The notes under the pieces: model-generated
The model's database searches: none
Seen by the model: only the letters and a program-made list of their open reading frames with translations
Told to the model about the DNA's origin: nothing
Shown: positions 40,641 through 46,152 of the stretch, piece after piece
Layout: each line of letters begins with the position of its first letter
How positions within the stretch are numbered: the stretch's first letter is position 1
Position numbers and translations under genes: made by a program
Origin: an uncultured Bacteroidales bacterium
Lineage (GTDB): Bacteria > Bacteroidota > Bacteroidia > Bacteroidales > UBA932
Assembly (NCBI GenBank): GCA_949297365.1
Contig: CASFSL010000023.1
Span: forward strand, 1-46,152
Length of the DNA: 46,152 nucleotides
Direction of reading: 5' to 3'

Positions 40641-40661
40641 CAGAGAAACTCCTATCAGACG
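40614..40661. repeat. Perfect 20-bp inverted repeat across the folE stop codon
   Basis: Left arm 40614-40633 (codons 192-197 and part of 198) and right arm 40642-40661 are exact reverse complements around the 8-base ACATTAGC, which contains the stop. A G-T pair and one more A-T pair extend it to 22. No T-run follows. Confidence 0.95.
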
Positions 40662-40720
40662 TACAAGCCTAGGAATCAGCATCTCAATGAACCGACGGGT
40701 GCTTTATGGTTGACTGCTTG

Positions 40721-40768
40721 CCCCATCTACCAGGACCGGATTACATTGTTGCCTGTAATTTCATGGGG
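40721..40768. repeat. Nested inverted repeat downstream of folE
   Basis: CCCCAT (40721-40726) pairs with ATGGGG (40763-40768) and encloses ATTACA/TGTAAT (40740-40745, 40754-40759). It lies in the 223-base gap before the DUF2490 gene and may be a leader or operator structure. Confidence 0.45.
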
Positions 40769-40863
40769 TGAGTTTGCGGACAATCATACTTATTTTAATA
40801 CTATTGTAACAATTCTTTTGTGAAAATGTATCATATTTGCGCCGTCAATGAGTTGATACGGAT

Positions 40864-41655
40864 ATGAACAGACTCCGCACCGCCATCGCTGCCATCTTGG
40901 CCACTGTCACCGCATTCTGCGCTGCGGCCCAGGAACACATCTACGAAGTATCGGAAGAGATGAAGGACTCCGATTTCCAGCCCAGGGTGGACGTGGGCTT
41001 CGAGATTCCGCTGGCCGAGGACTTTTCATTCACCATCAACAACGAGCTGCGTTTCCGCGACAACTCCAAGCGGATAGACCGCAACTACCTTCAGGGATCT
41101 TTCTCATGGGAGACCTGCGACTACTTCAGCCTTGATGCCGGATACATCTTCCAGTCCATACTGAATATCGGAGACCTTGAGTACAAAAGGGAATGGCAGT
41201 ACCGTCACAGGGTGTTCCTGGACCTGAAGGCCGAGTTAGAGCTGGACGACTGGAAGCTATCCCTGACCGAACGTCCGCTGGTCAATCTCCGTCCCTGGGC
41301 AGACGGCATCCATGACCCGAAAGCCGAATGGCTCATCCGTTCCAAGATCAAGGCCGACTACGACATCCCGAAGACTGACCTCACTCCCTACGCTTTCTTC
41401 GAGCTGTCCAATACCCTCAACACGGTGGACTACGGCGGAGGCCCCTTCGTAGACCGCCTGCGTTTCTGTCTGGGCATGAAGTGGGATTTCTCCGACTTCT
41501 GCAACATGGAGCTTTACTACTACTTCGACATCAAGAATGCCCGCGATGTCAGCTACACACATAACGATCAAGAAGACTTATACCGCATCTACCTCAACAA
41601 GGAGCGGCAGTACGTCCACGTCCTCGGCCTCTCATTCAACTTCGGCTGGGACTAA
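40864..41655 (+). CDS. DUF2490 outer-membrane beta-barrel protein
   Basis: The 263-residue protein has a signal peptide (ILATVTAFCAAAQE) and alternating aromatic strands typical of a barrel, including NELRFRDNSKRIDRNYLQ and YIFQSILNIGDLEYKREWQYRHR. DUF2490 members are small outer-membrane barrels of unknown substrate. A near-consensus CATATTTG -7 box lies upstream, around 40837. Confidence 0.83.
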   Translation: MNRLRTAIAAILATVTAFCAAAQEHIYEVSEEMKDSDFQPRVDVGFEIPLAEDFSFTINNELRFRDNSKRIDRNYLQGSFSWETCDYFSLDAGYIFQSILNIGDLEYKREWQYRHRVFLDLKAELELDDWKLSLTERPLVNLRPWADGIHDPKAEWLIRSKIKADYDIPKTDLTPYAFFELSNTLNTVDYGGGPFVDRLRFCLGMKWDFSDFCNMELYYYFDIKNARDVSYTHNDQEDLYRIYLNKERQYVHVLGLSFNFGWD

Positions 41656-41719
41656 TCCGCACCTTACATTCCGGGATAGCGGATTTTTGCGTACATTAGG
41701 GGCGTAATTGTCTTTATTA

Positions 41720-42583
41720 ATGAAAATACGTCTTCTGATTACGGCAATACTGACTGCCATGGCTCTGAACTGCGCGGAGGCCTCCGTGCGGACATCTCCG
41801 CAGGATTCCCTCATCTACACCCGGACAATACAGGAGCTGCTGCCTTATGCCGGCCTGCCCGCCGGAGAACTGATGGTCAGGGCGGCCGGAATGTTCTACG
41901 GCACACCGTACAAAGGCGGTACGTTGGAAACAGTCCCTGAAGCACTGACCGTCAACCTGCACGAGACCGACTGCATCCTCCTCGTAGAGACCTGCACCGC
42001 CATGACCCTTCTCCTGAAAAATTGCACTGACGGAGGCACCCCCTCCTTCGAGGACTTCTGCGCCATGCTCCGCACCCTGCGCTACCGCGACGGCATCACG
42101 GACGGCTACCCCTCCCGCATGCACTACACCTCCGAATGGCTCCTGCAGGCCCAGGACAACGGATTTCTGAAGGAGGTAACAGCGGAACTCGGCGGCATAC
42201 CCCTGAACCAGGTATTCTCCTTCATGTCCTCCCATCGGGACAATTACCCAAGGCTGCGGGAGGATGACGGGGCTCTGGGACTCATACGCAGGGCCGAGGA
42301 ACGTCTGGACACCGCTGCCGCCTATTTCTACATTCCTTCTGAGAGAATCCCTGAGATAGAAGGCAATATCCTGAACGGAGACATCATCTGCTTTGTAAGC
42401 ACTGTCTCCGGACTGGACATCACCCATACGGGCATCGCCTGCCGTGAAGAGGACGGCAGCCTGCATTTCATCCACGCATCCATGAAGGAAGGGAAGGTGG
42501 TCCTGGAGACCCGCACCCTGGCGGAATATGCCCGCAGCGGCATCCGCTTAGCCCGCCTCAACGACATCAGTAAAAACAGATAA
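41720..42583 (+). CDS. DUF1460 (NlpC/P60-like) amidase
   Basis: The 287-residue secreted protein (signal LLITAILTAMALNCAEA) has a DUF1460 core with a Cys in ETDCILLVETC, a His in GLDITHTGIA and a second region SLHFIHASMKEG, giving a papain-like Cys/His centre. Members act on peptidoglycan peptides. ATG 41720 was preferred over 41708. It lies between a DUF2490 gene and an M16 protease gene, each with its own spacer. Confidence 0.85.
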   Translation: MKIRLLITAILTAMALNCAEASVRTSPQDSLIYTRTIQELLPYAGLPAGELMVRAAGMFYGTPYKGGTLETVPEALTVNLHETDCILLVETCTAMTLLLKNCTDGGTPSFEDFCAMLRTLRYRDGITDGYPSRMHYTSEWLLQAQDNGFLKEVTAELGGIPLNQVFSFMSSHRDNYPRLREDDGALGLIRRAEERLDTAAAYFYIPSERIPEIEGNILNGDIICFVSTVSGLDITHTGIACREEDGSLHFIHASMKEGKVVLETRTLAEYARSGIRLARLNDISKNR

Positions 42584-42622
42584 ATTTCAAGACCGGAGGC
42601 AAGTACCTTAAGGATATTTTGC

Positions 42623-42630
42623 TAACTTTG
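42623..42630 (+). promoter_or_regulatory. -7 box of the M16 protease gene
   Basis: TAACTTTG fits TAnnTTTG and lies 37 bases before ATG 42668; no good -33 element is seen. Confidence 0.55.
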
Positions 42631-42667
42631 TTTTCATACTGATTTATCCACAAAAACACTGACTGAT

Positions 42668-45571
42668 ATGAGAAAAGCCGCATTCATCGCGATTCTGATC
42701 GCACTGTTTACGTTCTCATCCTGCTCGCAATACAAGTACGAGCAGGTGGACGGAGACCCGACAAAGACGAGAATCTACACTCTTGACAACGGTCTGAAAG
42801 TGTACCTGAGCGTCAATGACGAAGAACCCAGAATCCAGACCTACATCGCCGTAAGAGTCGGCGGTAAGAACGACCCCGCCCAGACCACCGGACTGGCCCA
42901 CTATTTCGAGCACCTGATGTTCAAGGGCACCGAGCAGTTCGGTACATCCGACTACGCGGCCGAGAAGCCCATGCTGGACGAGATCGAGCGCCTCTTTGAG
43001 GTCTACAGAGTCACTACGGACGAGGACGAGCGCGCCGCCATCTACCGGACGATAGACTCCATCAGCTACGAGGCCTCCAAGCTGGCCATCCCCAACGAGT
43101 ACGACAAGCTCATGTCCATCATCGGAGCGTCCGGCACCAACGCCTTCACCTCCACGGACATGACCGTCTATGTCGAGGATATTCCCTCCAACCAGATAGA
43201 GAACTGGGCCATGATCGAGGCCGACCGCTTCAAGAACCCGGTCCTCAGGCTCTTCCACACTGAACTGGAGACCATCTACGAGGAGAAGAACATGTCGCTT
43301 ACCCAGGACTCCAGGAAAGTCTACGAGGCCATGAACGCCGCCCTGTTTCCCAACCATCCCTATGGCAAGCAGACCGTTCTCGGCACCCAGGAGCACCTGA
43401 AGAACCCCTCCATCACCAATGTCAAGAACTACCACAAGACCTACTACGTGCCCAACAACATGGCCATCTGTATGGCCGGTGACTTCGACCCGGACGAGGT
43501 AATCCGTATCATTGACAAGTATTTCGGCGACATGCAGCCCAATCCGGACCTGCCCAAGCTGGAGTTCGAGCCCGAGAAGCCCATCACCGAACCCATCGTC
43601 AAGGATGTCTACGGACTGGAGTCCGAGAGCATTTCCATCGGCTGGAGACTTCCCGCCTCCAAAGATCCGTCCAGTGATATTGCCAACATGGCCAGCTTCA
43701 TCCTCAACAACGGCTCGGCCGGACTTATTGACCTGGATCTGATACAGGAGCAGAAGATACTCTCCGGCTACGGTTACGCCAGCCTGCTCCCGGATTACGG
43801 CAGCTTCGAACTGTACGGCAAGCCCAAGGAAGGGCAGACTCTGGACGAGGTCAAGGACCTGCTGATGGCCGAAGTGGAGAAGTTGCGCAAGGGTGAGTTC
43901 GACGACGACCTCATCGAGGCGACTGTCAACAACCTCAAGCTGTCATACATGAACCAGCTTACCAGCAACGGTGCCAGAGCCATGATGGCTGTCAATTCCT
44001 TCATTGACGGAGAGGACTGGAAGACCGTAGTCACCATGCTTGACCGTATGGCTAAAGTCACCAAGCAGGACATCGTAGACTGGGCGAATAAGTACCTGAC
44101 TCCTGAAGGCTATGTTGCCATATACAAACGGACAGGGGAAGACAAGAACATCCAGAAGATATCCGCACCCGAGATTACGCCCATCGTAACCAACAGGGAC
44201 AAGCAGAGCGAGTTCCTGACCAGGGTCCAGAATACTCCAGTAAAGGAGATCGAGCCTGTGTTCGTGGACTATCAGAAAGAGATGTCCATACTTGATGCCG
44301 GCAAGGGCATCGACGTGCTCTACAAGCAGAACGACGTCAACGACCTGGCCTACGTCATGTACGTCTTCGACAAAGGCGTGAACAACGACCCTGCCCTGTC
44401 ACTGGCGTTCAATTATCTGAGTTACCTCGGCACTGCCGACATGAGTGCGGCTGACATCGCCAAGGAGATGTACAAGCTGGCATGTAATTTCTATATCTCC
44501 GCATCCACCGACCAGACCGTAGTCAACATCTCCGGACTGAGCGAGAATATCCCCGAGGCCATGGACATCGTAGAGAACCTTATCTACAATGCCGTTCCCG
44601 ACGAGGCCATCCTGGCCAATATCAAGAACGACATGATGCAGAGACGCCGCAACAGCAAGCTCAGCCAGGGCGGCTGCTTCGGAGCCCTCCAGACCTACAT
44701 GATGGTGGGCAAAGAGACCATCGACAGGATAACTCTCAGCAACAAGGAACTCACCGACCTTACTTCCGACGAGCTGCTGGCCAAGGTCCGCAACCTGATG
44801 GACAAGCATCATGAGATATTGTACTACGGCCCTCAGAGCAGCGCGGACATACTGGCGACCCTGTCAGAGCATCACCGCATAGCCGACAATCCGGAGCCAC
44901 TGAAGAAAGAAAGCCTGAAGTACCGTATGCCCGGTAAGACCGGCAAGGTATATCTGGCCGAATACGACGCCAACCAGCTGTACTACATCCAGTACTCCAA
45001 CCGCGGCGAGAAGTTCGACCTTGCGTCCGTACCGTCCGTCTCACTGTACAACGAGTACTTCGGAGGCGGCATGAACTCGATAGTCTTCCAGGAGATGCGC
45101 GAGGCAAGAGGTCTGGCCTACACCGCCCAGGCATTCCTGTCCACTCCATACGACCTTGAGATGCCATATATGTACATCGCATTCATCGCCACCCAGAACG
45201 ACAAGATGCAGCAGGCCATAGAGGCATTTGAGGATATCATCAACGACATGCCCGTCTCTCAGCCGGCATTTGACATCGCCAAGAAAGCCATCCTCTCACG
45301 CCTGAGGACCTACAGGGTCACCGGTGACGGTGTGCTCTGGGACTACCGCAGCACCCGCGAGCTTGGCCTGACCGAACCGACCGAGAAGCTGATGTTCGAG
45401 AAGATTCAGACTATGACGCTGGACGACGTAATCGCCACCCAGCAGCAGTGGGTCAAGGACCGCACCTACGACTTTGCCATCCTGGGCAGAACCAAGGATC
45501 TGGACATCAAGTACCTGAAGACCCTTGGAGATGTAGAGTACGTATCCTCTGAGGAAATGTTCGGATACTAA
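42668..45571 (+). CDS. M16 (insulinase/pitrilysin-type) metalloprotease lipoprotein
   Basis: The 967-residue protein has a lipobox (FSSC, Cys19) and two full M16 repeats. The first has the inverted zinc motif H78-x-x-E81-H82 (AHYFEHLMF) and downstream Glu residues in IYEEKNM. The second half (from about residue 530) lacks HxxEH, as is usual for the inactive partner half, and contains FGGGMNSIVFQEMREARGLAY. It would sit in the periplasm or outer membrane and digest peptides. It is followed by a strong hairpin terminator. Confidence 0.92.
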   Translation: MRKAAFIAILIALFTFSSCSQYKYEQVDGDPTKTRIYTLDNGLKVYLSVNDEEPRIQTYIAVRVGGKNDPAQTTGLAHYFEHLMFKGTEQFGTSDYAAEKPMLDEIERLFEVYRVTTDEDERAAIYRTIDSISYEASKLAIPNEYDKLMSIIGASGTNAFTSTDMTVYVEDIPSNQIENWAMIEADRFKNPVLRLFHTELETIYEEKNMSLTQDSRKVYEAMNAALFPNHPYGKQTVLGTQEHLKNPSITNVKNYHKTYYVPNNMAICMAGDFDPDEVIRIIDKYFGDMQPNPDLPKLEFEPEKPITEPIVKDVYGLESESISIGWRLPASKDPSSDIANMASFILNNGSAGLIDLDLIQEQKILSGYGYASLLPDYGSFELYGKPKEGQTLDEVKDLLMAEVEKLRKGEFDDDLIEATVNNLKLSYMNQLTSNGARAMMAVNSFIDGEDWKTVVTMLDRMAKVTKQDIVDWANKYLTPEGYVAIYKRTGEDKNIQKISAPEITPIVTNRDKQSEFLTRVQNTPVKEIEPVFVDYQKEMSILDAGKGIDVLYKQNDVNDLAYVMYVFDKGVNNDPALSLAFNYLSYLGTADMSAADIAKEMYKLACNFYISASTDQTVVNISGLSENIPEAMDIVENLIYNAVPDEAILANIKNDMMQRRRNSKLSQGGCFGALQTYMMVGKETIDRITLSNKELTDLTSDELLAKVRNLMDKHHEILYYGPQSSADILATLSEHHRIADNPEPLKKESLKYRMPGKTGKVYLAEYDANQLYYIQYSNRGEKFDLASVPSVSLYNEYFGGGMNSIVFQEMREARGLAYTAQAFLSTPYDLEMPYMYIAFIATQNDKMQQAIEAFEDIINDMPVSQPAFDIAKKAILSRLRTYRVTGDGVLWDYRSTRELGLTEPTEKLMFEKIQTMTLDDVIATQQQWVKDRTYDFAILGRTKDLDIKYLKTLGDVEYVSSEEMFGY

Positions 45572-45614
45572 CACACACCGCGCCCATAGAGGGCGAAGTC
45601 AAAATTCACATCCT

Positions 45615-45658
45615 AAAGGGGTTGTTTCAAAACTTTCATTTTGACACAGCCCCTTTTT
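45615..45658 (+). terminator. Terminator after the M16 protease
   Basis: AAAGGGG (45615-45621) pairs with CCCCTTT (45650-45656). Inside, a TCAAAA/TTTTGA stem with flanking pairs continues the helix, and five T follow. Confidence 0.85.
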
Positions 45659-45681
45659 ACATGCTTCAAACCAATGTCCAT

Positions 45682-45706
45682 TTTTCATACAGCCATTGTA
45701 TGAAAA
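45682..45706. repeat. 10-bp perfect inverted repeat upstream of the permease gene
   Basis: TTTTCATACA (45682-45691) and TGTATGAAAA (45697-45706) surround GCCAT. It lies about 100 bases before the permease start and may be an operator. Confidence 0.6.
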
Positions 45707-45808
45707 TCACACAGAACCGAATCTCGCTCAACGATATAAGTTATTAATAATCATTCAGATAATCTCACAGGCACGATTATTGATTAACGGTATGGCAAAC
45801 ACACTACT

Positions 45809-46152
45809 ATGCTAAGACTTATTCTCAGAAATCTAGGTCATACCCTCAGAAGACACCCTCTCCCGGCGGCCATCAACCTCGCCGGTCTGGTCGTGGCCCT
45901 CACCGCATTCATCATCATCATGTCCCATGTGGAGTACGAGACCACCTTCGACCGTTCCTACCCTACCTCCGGGAGGATTTTCAGGGTGGACTGCCCCGGG
46001 AACGACGAGACTTTCCGCAGTATCCTGCCCAACGCTTTCGCCCGGGACGTCATCAACTCCTCGGCCCACATCGAGGCCGGAACGATGCTCATGCCCTACT
46101 TGGGCAAGCTGCCGTTCTACATCGACGATGCTGCCGGTGAACCGCACGGATA
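45809..46152 (+). CDS. FtsX/MacB-type ABC permease, 5' part only
   Basis: The gene opens at 45809 and runs off the window after about 114 codons. The product starts MLRLILRNLGHTLRRHPL, then a membrane segment (AAINLAGLVVALTAFIIIM) and the MacB_PCD periplasmic start (EYETTFDRSYPTSGRIFRVD). Such permeases export or sense antimicrobial or lipid substrates with MacB/LolD-type ATPases. The HSVEYETSFDRFY-type region is the Bacteroidetes subtype. Confidence 0.88.
   Translation, partial: MLRLILRNLGHTLRRHPLPAAINLAGLVVALTAFIIIMSHVEYETTFDRSYPTSGRIFRVDCPGNDETFRSILPNAFARDVINSSAHIEAGTMLMPYLGKLPFYIDDAAGEPHG

Overview
The window is a stretch of Bacteroidales chromosome. The evidence is the -33/-7 promoter type (TTTG, then TAnnTTTG about 19 bases later), the FimB/Mfa2 and DUF3575 fimbrial genes, a PCMD protein, a reverse rubrerythrin, a BT_3928-type DoxX protein and a DUF1703-type AAA/nuclease gene. 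The GC-rich coding DNA would fit Rikenellaceae (Alistipes-like), but the genus is a guess.

Layout. 1-2814: the edge of a fimbrial locus (a FimB/Mfa2 lipoprotein cut by the window edge, and a DUF3575 outer-membrane protein), then about 870 bases without a gene that hold a 105-bp tandem repeat. 2815-8980: a CDF metal exporter, a metal-chelate ABC importer split over both strands, a DoxX-like membrane protein and thymidylate kinase. 9095-10660: an AAA/PD-(D/E)XK gene. 10808-24649: mostly housekeeping (purB, an M64 peptidase, a HAD phosphatase, an S4 protein, manA, a CPBP protease, a DivIC-like protein, pth, rplY, rubrerythrin, a clostripain-like lipoprotein, a YtxH/holin-like envelope operon, trkA, aspA, a PCMD protein). 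24686-28071: an M6 protease with a small lipoprotein, a histone H1-like protein and a MarC protein.

28121-38462 is the accessory heart of the window: an integrated element of about 10.2 kb. It sits in the 3' end of a DUF2795 gene and is bounded by imperfect direct repeats of about 120 bp that share a 20-bp identical core (28218-28237 and 38443-38462). It carries a tyrosine integrase with a helix-turn-helix (excisionase-like) partner, a Rep_trans/MOBT-like initiator, a small serine recombinase, a Cro/CI-type regulator with an orphan adenine methylase, and a compact five-gene membrane operon. That operon encodes an unknown protein with an R-x4-H (HEPN-like) motif, a zinc-ribbon membrane protein, an SPFH protein fused to a GYF_2 domain, a free GYF_2 protein and a small membrane protein. 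Directly upstream is a gene-free stretch of about 270 bases that folds into several hairpins, two of which have complementary loops (a kissing-loop candidate). The RNA candidate plus the SPFH/GYF_2 operon is the best candidate for an undescribed system, plausibly membrane stress or phage defence. That role is inference.

38442-46152 returns to the chromosome: the DUF2795 target gene, cobalamin adenosyltransferase, a MacB/LolD-type ATPase, folE (its 3' end forms one arm of a perfect 20-bp palindrome), DUF2490 and DUF1460 proteins, an M16 protease lipoprotein, and the start of an FtsX/MacB-type permease.

Two intergenic elements (699-798 and 10671-10776, opposite orientation) share a cloverleaf-like fold with a similar core but unrelated, internally self-complementary outer arms. 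They may belong to an undescribed dispersed repeat family. All family assignments come from reading the sequence by eye; no database search was possible.
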